From the NCBI GenBank assembly GCA_900169235.1, contig FWCC01000349.1, forward strand, positions 1-56,608: 56,608 bases of DNA, written 5' to 3'. Position 1 is the stretch's first letter. The number at the start of each line of letters is the position of its first letter. Shown piece after piece: positions 31,434-42,700 of this stretch. The notes under the pieces were generated by a model. That model searched no databases. It was not told where the DNA came from and was given only the letters and a program-made list of their open reading frames with translations. The DNA is from Zarea fungicola. Taxonomy: Eukaryota > Ascomycota > Sordariomycetes > Hypocreales > Cordycipitaceae. The translations under genes and the position numbers were made by a program.

Positions 31434-33524
31434 GAAATTGATATTAATGAGAGTACAGAATCTTATTGTTCGACGTCCGACGGGGAAAGGAATGTGTGGT
31501 GGATAGAGAGATATGGGAGTTCAATATCCAGGTCAGAGCCCGTAGTAATGTAAAAGGAATGTGTGGCAGGTATGCTAGTAGGAAAAGAACGAAGAGCCTG
31601 GGCGAGAATGCTCTTTTATCCTACGAGGGTGGAGGAAGACGCTGCAGATGGTTCCCGCAAGAAACGTGAGACTATTGTAAGGCCTACTGTGCAGCCAAGG
31701 CAGGAGTGGGCGGGAGGCTGCATCATTTGCGAGGGCATGTAAGAGGTGTTGTAAGAGGTGTGTGAGAGCTGAGGTGGTGTGTCTTGGCAGAGAGTGGATC
31801 AAGGGGTGTTGCATAGGTCAAGACGAGCAGCGAAAGTGAAGCCCAGGCGTGTGTTAAAAAAGACGCCCAGAGACAAGAACTTCTTGTCAGTTCCAGCTAG
31901 GGTAGAATGGACCGGTAGGCAATGCAGCAAGAGGAGCGATTTGCTGGGTTTGAACGATCAGTCGACTCTGAGGGCTCAAAGAGTGCCAAGGGTTGTTCCA
32001 CCAATATTATTGGCAGTACTGATTGGTTCTGTTGCCAGCGACCGTGTTGGATGCACTCTGTCTCTGCGTTCCCTTGGCGTCCCCTGAGCAAACTCTTGCA
32101 GGTACCTGATTTATGCAGCAACGATGCGATGTTGAGCCGCTGCTCAGATCAGCTCGACAAGCAAACTCCAACACAGTAGGGGTGGTTAAAGGGGCAAGAG
32201 CGAATAACTGGCTCCAACGTCGGCTGCTGCTGGAGGCTCATCAATTTTTTGACCTAGGTCCGGGATCGCCGAAAATACACTCGGCCACTTGTTTGAAGCC
32301 GCCACAGATATGCAGCAGGGCTGAAGCTCGGCCTGGTCTGAGTCTAGTTCTTGATTAAAAGATCTGCGTGATACATTTTCTCTTCTCTGCGTAGCTACAA
32401 ACAAGACCTTCTTGTGCGAAAGTAAAACAGACTCTCCGCTCCCAACCGCTTAATACAAACCTGGAAGTGCTATGAGCCACCGTTCACACTGCAGTTGCTG
32501 AAGAAGACATTGTCTCTGTGCCAGTAGCTCCTTAAAGCTAAGGTGAGGTCATGAGACCAGTGCCGGCTAATCACTTTATGGACGATTTAAATGCAATAAT
32601 TTCCGTTTTGGGCTATATAGAATGCTTTGGAACATCAGCTGGCCCACTTACTGGGCCGCTTCTCCTTACCGTCTGTCCTCAAAGCGCACGGACCCGAATA
32701 TCTGTGCGTCCCCGAAAATAGGTGCTACATTAACGGCGCTGATTAGCAGTTACTAGACACACACCCGCCCTAATGGAATACTGATGGCGCTCATGCTCTT
32801 GAAATACTAATGAAGAAGCCATGAAGCTTACCAGTAAATGCTCATCTTCATATTCGAACTCTGCAGAGTGGGGCCTCGACGCACAGCTGCTGTTACTGGG
32901 AATGGCTACGTTTTGTACTACTGCATGGTCCTCGCTCAGTAAAGCGTTGTCGACTGGTAAAACTGGTACCAGGAGGATGGACCTGGCAGTGATAACGAAG
33001 ATGATTACAGGAAACAGCAAGGTTGGTACAGGGCTCCAGCTGCCACATATGACGCATTCAGACCTTCCAGACAAGGTAGAAGCACAAGACCACAGGCCGT
33101 TTTAAAAAACTAGAAAGCGGAGACAGAAGAAGCAAATACCTCTGTGACGACGGAGTTCAGTGGAATTCGCTCCTCCCACCACTGTGTGCGTGAATCTGAT
33201 TCGGAGGGTCTTAAGATAGTGGTGGCGGGGTGGCGGAAAGAAATACTGAGGCTTTGGGGCTAACTGATCTAGACACGGGTTTAACCTGACCCTCTAACCG
33301 GCCGATATAGATATCCGCTAGTTTTGAGACCAGGAAACACGACATGCTTACAGAGCTGCAGAAATCATGAATCCGTGTGCGTTTATCAGCATTGCACTAA
33401 GTATTCACAGATGCGAACGGCTGGCCACTGCAGCCTTGATTCAAAAGAAAACTTGTATCAACACTGACCCATTATCCTAAGCCGAAAATGGAAAACCCTT
33501 CTACCACGACCCGTTCTCATTGTT
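31434..33524. other. long upstream region of the C2H2 gene
   Basis: 2.1 kb, mostly the promoter and 5' leader of the C2H2 regulator. A 12-bp direct repeat (GTAAGAGGTGTT / GTAAGAGGTGTG) lies near 31740-31763. Both strands are open at 32730-33105, but neither frame shows clear coding character. Long upstream regions are usual for developmental regulators. Confidence 0.45.
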
Positions 33525-34632
33525 CTACTGCCGCTCGTCTTCCACATTCGAATTTGTATGTCTCTTGTTTTGTACTGGGCTTCGCTCTCGCATGCTTCTG
33601 TCGCTGCCACCAGTAGCTGCTTTAGGGCTGGCTGGTGAGAGCGAGCGTCGTCGCTGTACGCGCGGAATTACCCGTGAACTAGGTGGAGATCCATGTCGCT
33701 CTTTTTGTGGCAAGATGCTATCGTACATCCGCTTATGTATTAGCGTCTTGCATTGATTTGGGGGCTTCCTGGATCCTGGTGGCTGCATCAAAGGTGCGAT
33801 GTTCTCATCTTGTGTCGGTGGCGCGCTGATTCTTAATGGCGGCTGGGTCGGTGCCAGAGGGGGGGGCGTTGGTGAACTCTCCATTCCCCATTGAAACGGA
33901 CTAGTTGCAGTGGAGTCGATGTCCGACTCTGGATGAGAGTCTTCTGTTGGTACGCGAAAGGAGCCAGAGAGATATTACTGAATGTGGTCCTTTTGGTTTT
34001 GGCTTTCGGCGTGTTGGGGCGCTGTTGTGTTTTGTGATGATTGATCCTTCATAGCCCAGCAGATAGGGCATTTTTTGCCTTTCTCCGTAGCTGGTGTCGG
34101 ACGATCTTTTGCTTCCGGCGTCTGTTGGTCGGTGCTGCTCGACTGGTGTCCCTCTTGTATCGTCATCTCCATTGAATCTGTATTTCTATTGTTGAGACTT
34201 TTCTGCAGCGCAATGGTCTCATACCAATAGATGAATTCGGACGCCTCGTTGAACTGAGTCGGTTCCTCGGCCGAAGGTGCTTGCTTGCTCTCGACTGTAG
34301 TACTAAAACCGCTAATCCCATGGCGAACAGGTTGAGCTTCTGTCAGAATATGCACATAGCGTCGCCTTTACTAGCAACGGGTGGGAGACGTACTTTTGTA
34401 GTGGTTCATCGTCCCATAGCAAACCATCTGCTGTTTCCGGTGCCCGCTGAGTGGTAAAGCCAGTTGGACTCCAGTGGTCCACTCCCTTAGCTTCACCGGC
34501 CTCTGGAGCATGTTTCTCAAATATCTCCTGTGTCTCGCGAAATGAGCACTCTGAAGACCTGCCGTCGGAGCAGAGCGGACAAACGTCAATAGTCCGCTCG
34601 AGCCAATCGTCTTCTGGTATATTGGAAGTCAT
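33525..34632 (-). CDS. three-exon disordered orphan protein
   Basis: Proposed exon 1 is 34632-34394, intron 34393-34312 (GTACGT donor, CTGAC branch, GATTAG acceptor, phase 2), and exon 2 is 34311-33977. A second intron (CA/GTAATATC to ACTAG, about 78 bp) would lead into 33884-33525; otherwise the protein ends at TAA 33977-33975. Two CxxC pairs (DVCPLCSDG near the N-terminus, KKCPICWAMK near the end of exon 2) suggest a split zinc-binding site. The C-terminal part is Pro/Ser/Arg rich (RRRSLSPASPK, SMRERSPVQNK). Intron 1 is well supported, since it joins two coding-like frames; intron 2 lacks a good branch point and is tentative. No known family. Confidence 0.5.
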
Positions 34633-37165
34633 GGTGACCTTGCTAACGCTAACGCTGGGTATGTCCCAACAACAGCGAATTAGTGCGGTGCTTGAACCAA
34701 GATTCAAGCTTGAGCTGTGGAACGTTAAGAAAGGCTTGAAGAAGACCAGATCAGCACGCGAGTGCTAGGTGGAAGACGTGTGCTCTTCTTGGAAGGGGTA
34801 AGATGGAAAAATGGGTGACAGTAAAAGTCCTGACAGCTGCATGAGTCTGATATATACACATACTAGGCGCAAAAGAGAAAGTGTGCATCGTAGCATAGGA
34901 AAGTCACGCTTGGTAAAGGAAGCAATGAAAGGCGATACGAGGCTACTAGTGGAGTTATCTGGCTTTCAAAAGAGTTACGTGTATGGATACCAATCCGCCG
35001 CCGTGGCGCTTACTGGTTTGACTGAATTTTCAATCTTGTTTCAAGTTTGACAAACCCACAAGAAGAACGCCTCTGCGTTGAAGCGCCCTTATCAACATTT
35101 TCATACTTAGCCCACCCCCTCTACCGCTCTTGTTCAAGCACATCATGGGGGGCTAGGCCGGTACGCTGCTAGTAAAGGTTCATGGTGGCTGGCTGAGCTA
35201 GCCGAGACTCTATGAAAATACATACTGTACCGGTAGCTCGTTGAAATAAATGCTACCAGAATTTGACTTTGTTTGCTGGTACATATAATCAGTTTCAAGC
35301 GTCGTCAAGCCTTTCGTGCTAATGCAAACATTTGACGGTCCGTGCCGTTGCGCTACATGTATGGACAGAATGAGTCAAACAAGTGGCGTCGTGAGAGACT
35401 ATGATTACCCAGGAGAACGTGGCGTCTTTCCAGGGCAGACAAACAATGATTGAACGCCACTAAATATGCAGCCACGCCACGGTCCGCTGGTATGTGCATC
35501 ACACAGGCCACTGGAACAGGCTGTTACGACCCGGGCTTTATTTATGTTGCTCGCTGAAGAGCCTGAGCTGGAGATCTATCCACGCGATAGCATTGCACAA
35601 TTTTAAAGTCTACAAGCGGAAGTTTTCTTGTCATGCGCCATTGTCAATGCCAGGTGAGGTGGCTGGCCCAATTACTGCCCAAGATGTTACTTTGGCAGGG
35701 ATATTAGTAACCCTAGTCCGTTCCTCCGTTGAGAGAACAGTGGCGTTCGGCTTGTAGATTGTAACCACGCTAGTGCGCCTTGGCTCTCTGTACCTGGGGG
35801 CAGAATGGAACGGCCCAGAAGTTTTTACAATCAAAAGCGGGCGTTTGCGCCTGAAAACGGAAGTGAGGCATTGGGTCTGTGCGATGGCAAGCTGGAGCCG
35901 GGGCTCGAGCCCTGCAGAGGTGCCTTGTTTTTAGTACCTAGCCACGGGAAGCTAGTGTCGGCTATAACCAGGCCCTGTCTAGAGTTATTGGCGACGCCTA
36001 CCGCATCCTGGGCGTGAACCTAGTGGAAAGGGAGAGGCGGTCTACGGCAAATGAGAAAATGAGGTGTCGAAGCCGGTATTACGGTGCAGCCATCGGAATG
36101 TGTAGGTAAGAGATACGAGACTGTAGCGCAAAGTGTGCACAGTGGGATAGTGAACACTTGGTTTGGTGTCCGATCGAGTCGGACATACTATCTCACAGGG
36201 CGTGCATAGCATGGACATCGCGATGATAATGCCGTCCGGTTCATCGAGTATAACTCGGGTGGTCTAGCTTCAGTATATGCGTCATCTTCTATTATCGCGG
36301 CCATTATTTTCTATACATCGCCGCCTAGTTTGAATATGTAGCATTTAGGCCTGGCCTACTTGAGCCCGCGGGGTGATGCATTTGAAACGGAAGCTGGGAG
36401 TACCCTGCCCACGGTCACTGGCGAGGCCACGGCAGTGGCTCATGGAGACAAGAGACCCCTCGCAAACTCGACCCATGCAAGGGCATATCCCTCCATTTCA
36501 TTCATGCGGCGCCGCTTTCTCATCTGGTCAACCAAGTCTCTGCACAGCATTTTGGTACCGGCTGCTATGATAAGAGTTCTGTAATACAGTGAGGCTAATC
36601 CATGTTCTTAAATTGTGCACATGAGATGAATTGCAACAGCTGTGTCAGACTGCAAAGCCTGCTTTAGTCAGTCTGGTTATGCAGAAGCCGAACAGACGGA
36701 CAGCCAAGTCTCGTCTTGGAGACCTAAATTGGGCTTTCATGAATGACTTTGTGAAGGCGTAGAGCACCGCTCGGCCGCAGATAAGGCGACCAGCTCTCGA
36801 AATTTAGCCTTGGCCTGGCAAGAGGCTGGCGGGCTGTATCTACACGCCACTCGACCGGACTTACATATGTGTTGCTAGCGTCGCTCCATATTTTATTTCC
36901 TCCCGTCTACACTTCAAAAAATATCGTGATTTGCTGCGACTCCTCATCTCTTACAACAAAGGGGAACTGTCTAACCTTGATCACCTTGCATCTGGTGTTA
37001 ACAAAACACAATGTCACGGGTTGATATCCCGAAATTATTGCGCAAGCTCCATATACATCCCTCATTTCAGGCAAGGTCGTTGCAGAAGTGCAGCTGCTCG
37101 CAAACGAGTGCCCCATCCATCGCAGCTCGTGATAGATCGTGCTTTCTCGCTATAATCTGCGCACG
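34633..37165. other. long intergenic, promoter of telobox gene at right
   Basis: 2.5 kb between divergent genes with only chance-like frames. A perfect 12-bp palindrome GGGCTCGAGCCC lies at 35901-35912. No repeat family or RNA gene recognised. Confidence 0.45.
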
Positions 37166-38344
37166 ATGGCCACCATCGAGCCGCGCTTGATTCACCTCTT
37201 GAATGAGTCGACATCGGCTCCTCACCACTCTCATGCAGACCTCCCTCCTCTGCGTGCCCATGACGATAGATCTCTACCGAGGCTTGTTCGTGGTATGAAC
37301 CATCATACTGCCTCGCATCCTTATCCCATTCACCTGCGGCTCGGCAACTCCGATTCTGGCGAGTCTAGCCAGGTCCATGGCCATGGCGCCTATCGTGACG
37401 ACAGCCCTGAAGGCCCCTATGACGTCTACCACAGGAAGCGAAGTTGTGCCGCCATGTATGTCAAGGTTGATTTTTTCCAATTGCCTCAGCCGCTCATGAA
37501 GCAAAAGGCTATACAGCAGGCCCATGTCATGCCACCCATAATCACCGGCCTGCACGAGCCCCCGCAACATGCCGCCCTCTTCCCCCCCATGTCGTCGACT
37601 ACCTACGATAATGACGCGAACCAAATGAAGCTTATACACGACTCCAACGACCACAACAGCCCCGAAGAATGCTCCCAGCGCCGAGGCTCCTCCGAGACGG
37701 ACAAAAGCTCCTCCAAGGGCCGCAAGCGCGCCACCAAGCCAAGGCGTAAGTGGACCGAGGAGGAGACGAACCATCTTTTGCTTGGCGTCAATCGCCACGG
37801 CATTGGCAAATGGACAAACATCTTGGAGGACCCCGATTTTGCATTCAACGATCGCACCGCCGGCTACTTGAAGGACCGCTTCCGCACCTGCTGTCCCGAG
37901 GAGTTTCTGGGAACAAGCAAGGGCTCACGATCCGAACGTCGCTCTGAAGACACCACCAGCAAGAGCAGCTCTCGCAAAGGACTGCAAGCGGAGAGCATTT
38001 TGATCACGGAGGAAAAGTCTTGGTCCAAGAGCTTCACAAGCTCCACCGGATTCGGGTCCCCCAAACGGGAAAAGGGAAGGGCTCAACGCAAGAACATGGA
38101 CGACTTGGCTGAGCTTGGCATCCATGGCCCATTCAAAAAGTCTCAGCGCCGCAAGCGTCGCCCGTTTACTGAGCAGGATGACCGGGAGATTCTCGAAGGT
38201 TTGGATTCCTACGGCCCCGCCTGGACCAAAATTCAGCGAGATCCTCGTTACCATCTCACCAGCCGCCAGCCAACCGACTTGCGAGATAGAGTCCGCAACA
38301 AGTACCCTTCCATCTACCAGCGCATCGAAAATGGCACCTTTTAA
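37166..38344 (+). CDS. double telobox Myb DNA-binding protein
   Basis: 392 residues from ATG 37166 (context CACGATGGCC); a GTG lies upstream in frame. Two Myb/telobox domains are clear. Domain 1, about 194-245, has RKWTEEETNHLLLGVNRHG, GKWTNILED and YLKDRFRTCCP; domain 2, about 331-380, has RRPFTEQDDREILEGLDSYG, AWTKIQRDP and DLRDRVRNKYP. Both third helices fit the telobox consensus (V/T)DLKDKWRN. The segment between them is Ser/Lys/Arg rich. Fungal proteins with two teloboxes (Tay1/Teb1 type) bind double-stranded TTAGGG repeats at telomeres or in promoters; that role is inferred by family. The frame ends at TAA 38342-38344, but the same frame stays coding-like beyond it (see next entry), so the protein may be a shortened form. 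Confidence 0.88.
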   Translation: MATIEPRLIHLLNESTSAPHHSHADLPPLRAHDDRSLPRLVRGMNHHTASHPYPIHLRLGNSDSGESSQVHGHGAYRDDSPEGPYDVYHRKRSCAAMYVKVDFFQLPQPLMKQKAIQQAHVMPPIITGLHEPPQHAALFPPMSSTTYDNDANQMKLIHDSNDHNSPEECSQRRGSSETDKSSSKGRKRATKPRRKWTEEETNHLLLGVNRHGIGKWTNILEDPDFAFNDRTAGYLKDRFRTCCPEEFLGTSKGSRSERRSEDTTSKSSSRKGLQAESILITEEKSWSKSFTSSTGFGSPKREKGRAQRKNMDDLAELGIHGPFKKSQRRKRRPFTEQDDREILEGLDSYGPAWTKIQRDPRYHLTSRQPTDLRDRVRNKYPSIYQRIENGTF

Positions 38345-38572
38345 GCAAAAGACTCCTCGCGCGGTAATGATATCATGGAGCCCTCCGTGAACCTGTCAGT
38401 TGACAGTTCGTTGAAGCACTCCAAAGCCGCCGCCACGCGAAACGCTACTGAATCGCGAGACGAGGCTTCCAGATGGCCAGTTCATATCACCTGTCTGAAT
38501 ATGCTCCGTATTCTAGGTTCGATTTCGGAGATGGCAGAGCATCGAAGGCCAACCGCCATCCTCGCAGACTGA
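38345..38572 (+). pseudogene. in-frame continuation after telobox stop
   Basis: Directly after the TAA, the same frame continues for 75 codons with protein-like content (DSSRGNDIMEPSVNLSVDSS, then SKAAATRNATESRDEASRWP). Around 38475 a neighbouring frame becomes the better reading (SSYHLSEYAPYSRFDFGDGR). This suggests the C-terminus of a longer ancestor cut by the stop and by a later shift or an unresolved intron. Confidence 0.5.
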
Positions 38573-38886
38573 CTGCAACGAAATCATCGAACAACACCTC
38601 GATTCCCTCACCAGTCATATGAATGACACCGCCGTGACTTTTCACAAGTCAAAGATTATCGTGCCTCTCCTCGAGATCATCTTTGCTTTGAGACACTCCA
38701 ACGCCCCAGTTTTGTTTGGTCTCGCGCATATGCTTTGATCCTCAAAGAGATTCAAGAACTGAAATCACAACTCATTGGAATATTTCAATGTTTTGGTGAA
38801 ACAAAAGCAATCGATGTAGTTATGAATCTGCTACGCGTCGATGTCGAACATATTAGGATGATCGAATCGACGGAGCCCAACTTGTA
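38500..38886 (+). pseudogene. coding-like remnant downstream of telobox gene
   Basis: Frame 3 reads WQSIEGQPPSSQTDCNEIIE, then HLDSLTSHMNDTAVTFHKSK and IIVPLLEIIFALRHSNAPVL, ending at TGA 38736. A second frame then reads LILKEIQELKSQLIGIFQCF and VVMNLLRVDVEHIRMIEST, ending at TAA near 38886. Amphipathic helices with good codon-like character point to a real ancestral gene or to further exons of the telobox gene. No family recognised. Confidence 0.4.
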
Positions 38887-39540
38887 AGCTCCAGCGGCGA
38901 ACTCAGATGATGTTGCTGCTAACTGAGTATGTCTATGATAGTGTATTGATGGTGGAACAGGATGTTAAATACCACAAGTATATTCAACCCTGCCGATTTT
39001 AATCTTTTTCTGCTGACCTTTTACTGCCGCCCACGGCTACTTTATCACATCAATACCAGTACCAACACTGGCTCTTGCGCCGTAAGCCATCTATCACCAG
39101 GCATCGCCAGAAGCAGAGCTCACCATAAGAATTTCTTGAGAAATTTTATCAGTGTCTTATTCGGGGGTTAGATTTCATTTTACAACGGTTTTCTCATCAA
39201 AGAGGTTGCGCTGTGGTGGAATTAAGGAGTTGTCAGGCAATTTGAACTGTTTGTTGAAGTAGTGGTATTTTGATCATGCTGGTATAACGTTACGTCGGAG
39301 CTTTTATCTGCAATTAAATTTGAACCAGCTAGCTCAATTTGATTCTTTTTCTTATCCTGTGAGCTGTTTTGCGCATGGCACTGCCACCGCTCCCGCCCTG
39401 CGACTAGGCTGCTGCGCCAGTGTATTGCAACGTGCAAAACCGCAACGTTTACATAAACCCTGAATTCCGCAGCCCATTGTCGATGATCATTCATACTCAT
39501 TTTTTCTTACATTTATAATTGCTAAGGAACCTGATTGTCA
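38887..39540. other. intergenic
   Basis: Short frames only (38962-39171 plus, 39222-39500 minus). No element recognised. Confidence 0.4.
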
Positions 39541-40106
39541 ATGAAAACTTGGCAAGACAGCAACACTACGGCTTGCGCTGTCGAAGACTCCCCGGCATCA
39601 CGCTGTGCTCCTCCGTTGGACTGCCTCAGCGCGTATACGGTCCGGACGAAAGACAATGACACAGGAGAGACGATTTATGGGTATTGTAAATTCATCTGCG
39701 TTTTGATCAGATCCGAGCAAGACATCACAAACGATTATCTTTCGTCTCTTACTACACCTTCTCCCTCTACAGTTTTCCTTCTTGTTCGTCAAAGCGGACC
39801 CGTGAGTCATGACAATGAAGAGTCTCTTGTGTCTTGTGTCTTGTGTCTTTTGGAAACGTCGTTCTCCTGCACGATAATCGCATGATATTTGATAAACTGG
39901 AAACAAATCTTGCGCCAACCGTGACGATTCGTCAAATACTGAGGCGGGTGCTGTTGACATATGGTCTCCAAGACGACAAGAACACTGTGGAAAGGAAAGC
40001 GACATTCGCACACATAGAGAGCATAACGAAGTTTCCTGAACATAAAAGCCTTGGCGAGAAAAGGAAACAACAATATCTGCAGGCAATGAGACAGTTCACT
40101 GAGTAG
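39541..40106 (+). pseudogene. orphan gene split by a heptanucleotide repeat
   Basis: The first frame runs from ATG 39541 (MKTWQDSNTTACAVEDSPAS, later YTVRTKDNDTGETIYGYCKF and STVFLLVRQSGPVSHDNEES). The second runs to TAG 40106 (SFGNVVLLHDNRMIFDKLET, then NLAPTVTIRQILRRVLLTYG). They overlap at three tandem CTTGTGT units (39826-39846). With one or four units the two would be one frame of about 180 residues; with three they are out of phase. No GT-AG pair rescues the junction. No domain recognised; several Cys in the N-terminal half. Confidence 0.55.
39826..39846 (+). repeat. (CTTGTGT)x3 tandem heptamer
   Basis: Three exact consecutive CTTGTGT units inside the 39541-40106 coding region, flanked by GAGT and CTTTTGG. 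A unit of 7 bp changes the reading frame with every gain or loss. Confidence 0.95.
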
Positions 40107-41035
40107 TTTCGAGGAATTATCTCACGCTGAACGAGCCGTTGTCGAATATGATACAACGATGTTGGAAAACTACACGTCAAAATACTCGCAAACTCCGTAT
40201 TTCTCAATAGAGTTTGTGTCGTTTTAGGTGGTTGTCGCTTTTCACCGACTACTATACTCTAAGTAGCCAACGCAAGGCCAAACCCGTGACCTGCAGCGCC
40301 TCTCTCCCACCTAAAGAAGCAGGCTATGGCTTACATGCGGGTGCAGACAGGCCACAATGACAACGACTGTCGCACAGTTATCGGCATAATTTGAGATTCT
40401 TCAGTATTGAGAAATTGTTAGCGAGACCAGTCGTGCTTGTGTCCTGGGTCTAGGAAGAACAATAGGGGCTGATAAGGACCAGAGCCGGTTCGTGACTACC
40501 TAGGGTCAAGTGTGGTGTTTTGATGGGCGCGTCTGGTTATGGCCTCATGACTTCTCTCTAAATAGAAAATATCTGGTATTGATATGCATAGTTACATTTT
40601 GCCCCAAAATTGGAACCTGTGACTTCAAATTATCTCTGGACTAGGGGGCACTACGCCAGCAGTTTGAGTGAAATGGCTGTGTGCTACATGGGCAGTAACA
40701 GTGATGAGGGTACTCCATACAGTGCTTCTCAATTAGGAAACTAGCGTCTCAGCATACGAACTGCTGAGTTGGGAGTGGCAAAAGTTGGACGCGGTGGCAC
40801 TGTCGCAGAGAAGAGGCTGGATTACTGCGTTGCAGAATACGGCCGTGTGAGTATTGCAGTGCGTGGTTCCATCAGGCTTGACAGCCAGCTCAATATCCAG
40901 CCCGATCTGGCCCCAAACGAACCTATTCTCTGGCAACAGACGTGGCGCTTCTATCGGTGAGAATATTTCGAACAATCGCAAGATGCCACCTATTTTTGCC
41001 GCATTCAGTAGTAGCGAATGATGGCCCGCTGGCCA
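40107..41035. other. intergenic
   Basis: Contains a minus-strand frame at 40733-40981 (SPIEAPRLLPENRFVWGQIG) that is mildly protein-like but has no ATG and no clear splice partner. No other feature seen. Confidence 0.4.
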
Positions 41036-41802
41036 TTAAGAACAACAGTCTACCATCTGGTTAGCAACGGTACTTTGCAAGAATAATGGGATAGCTGAGA
41101 CGTACCGTGCAGCCGTCAGCAACGGACCACCCGCCATTGTCGTAGCGGCATACGATACTACCACCAAGGACTTCCACGTTGAAATTAGGCGTGGCACTGG
41201 AGGTTGGCCCATTCGGGACAAGGGAGATACATGTGACACCATTGTCGTCTCGGCCAACGCCGGCTATGAAGAGAGCCCCAGTCACCGCGGGCGGTCAGAG
41301 TGGTTGGGCTGGTCCGCAGGCAAGCCTCTTTGGCAACAGATCTCTTGGGATGGATGCAGTAGTGGATTGATGGGTTGAATCCCCTCGCGAGGTATTCAGA
41401 CTGGATCACGTTGGTGAGGAAGATCGTCTGACCAGATGGCACCACGGTCGGAATATGCACGTCCTCCGAACCTGGGTAGTCTGTCCGACATGCGAAAACA
41501 GGCTCAGCCAGGTCGTTCTGGATGCTGACACCACCGGGTGCTTTGGTATCTTCGCCACTGGACTCATCATCGCTTCCGAGGGCCGCGTGGGCAAACGGGG
41601 CCTTGATGGTCGAGCTTGAAAGAAGGTGAATTAAAGTGATGAATGTCGACGGCAGCGGCAGCTTGGTGTTCAAGGGTGGCGGCACCGGTGCGGCGCTCGC
41701 TGTCGTTGCCGGGGGTGCTGGCGGGTTGGCTCTCGTGCTGGTGGGTGCTGCCGTCGCCACGGCCAGTATCACGACAATGATTGGCCATAGAAAGGTGGCC
41801 AT
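41036..41802 (-). pseudogene. secreted protein gene with an internal frameshift
   Basis: Starts at ATG 41802 with a signal peptide (MATFLWPIIVVILAVATAAP), then a Pro/Ala-rich linker. The core reads SIQNDLAEPVFACRTDYPGS, then VVPSGQTIFLTNVIQSEYL and SIHYCIHPKRSVAKEACL. Near 41290-41300 coding character moves to another frame, which continues TGALFIAGVGRDDNGVTCIS, then VEVLGGSIVCRYDNGGWSV and ADGCT. A 49-bp intron (41105-41057; GTACGT donor, CTAAC branch, CAG acceptor) then leads to MVDCCS and a stop. A single extra base explains the shift; no intron can, because the entry frame has a TGA just upstream and no AG lies after it. It is either a pseudogene or a sequencing error in a small, Cys-containing extracellular protein. 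No known family. Confidence 0.6.
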
Positions 41803-42399
41803 GATGGAAATGCGTGCCCGGGGTGTAATAGTTTCAGCTACTTTCAGGAATATTCAAAGGCCACAAGCAGCAGCGTCGCGCTTGGTGAGAGCAGCATCGT
41901 CATTATGCACAGTGGTAAATAATGCCCGCCGCAGCACAGGGAACTTCCAGCCGATTTTGGCGCAAAGCAAGCTGATGAAGCCGGAATCGGATGACAAGGC
42001 TTCCATTCTTCCCTTCCAGACACAATCACATTTGCATCCATTTGTAGCTGTAACCAAGGAATATCCCACGATTTTTGTCGCCCAATCCACCACTCGCAGG
42101 ATTAGTCAAAACCGTGCACAATATGGCCTCCTTTGCGCTGAGTGAACTACGTTGGAGTACAGTAACTGTCCTGTATACGCCTGTAAAGAAGATAATGGAA
42201 CTTTGTGGTAGAATGGTACACATCGTGGTACCCACGCGCAAACAGACGCCGACTCCTGGAGCCTATAGTAACGACGTACGCTTGCTGCCCTCCGGCCGGC
42301 TCGAGCGACGCCATATTCTCCTGGTTAATCCCAGTTCGAAGGAGCCTCGCAACCTCTCACGCTGTCCATTCCATTGACTCATTCTGTCCCACACATTTA

Positions 42400-42700
42400 G
42401 CGGCAAGGTTTGCATTGATACTGAGGCTATGATATTTGTACTCACAAGCCAACTAAAAAAGACCTCTCACAAAGGCCGACGTTATCGAAGGGACAGCCAA
42501 AGGCCAATCAACAACCCGGAGTTCGGACATCCTCGCCCTCTCCATGTACCGCCGAACCTGCAGAGCCTGCGCCACGGCCTGGCACTGGTGGGTGGGTGGT
42601 GGCTTGGTTCTTACAACTTGGCATGTTGAATACCAGGCGACTCCACTCATAGCCTCGTATCACTTTTCCTTGTTGTCCTGTAGTTCAGTGGTGTTTGGCC
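42400..42700 (+). repeat. dispersed direct repeat, copy A
   Basis: About 290 bp aligned by eye with copy B at 44862-45126. Shared blocks include TTTGCATTGATA.TGAGGCTA, AAAGGCCGAC, CCAATCAACAACCCG, GCGCCACGGCCTG and TAGCCTCGTATC. Many differences are C/T or A/G, with copy B usually carrying T or A, for example CACAAAGGCC against CATAAAGGCC. No open frame spans it. It could be solo LTRs, a MITE or a segmental duplicate. Confidence 0.75.

Noticed and set aside
37274..37798. 174-codon minus-strand frame
   Set aside because: Antisense of the telobox Myb gene; its composition is the shadow of the Ser/Lys-rich sense frame.
39800..39943. GTGAGT donor to remove the heptamer by splicing
   Set aside because: The nearest usable acceptor would delete a well-formed coding block (SFGNVVLLHDNRMIF and onwards), so slippage of the repeat is the simpler reading.
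39598..40086. 162-codon minus-strand frame spanning the heptamer locus without interruption
   Set aside because: It is uninterrupted, but its content is less protein-like than the plus-strand frames on either side of the repeat. I kept the plus strand, with this as the alternative to test by stranded RNA-seq.
41280..41440. An intron to explain the frame change in the secreted-protein gene
   Set aside because: The receiving frame has a TGA just before the coding-like part and no AG between that TGA and the resumed frame, so no GT-AG intron can bridge it.
41636..42145. 169-codon plus-strand frame with a Gly/Ala/Val-rich hydrophobic start
   Set aside because: Its first 55 codons are the antisense of the signal peptide and Pro/Ala-rich linker of the minus-strand secreted-protein gene, whose composition explains the Gly/Ala/Val run.
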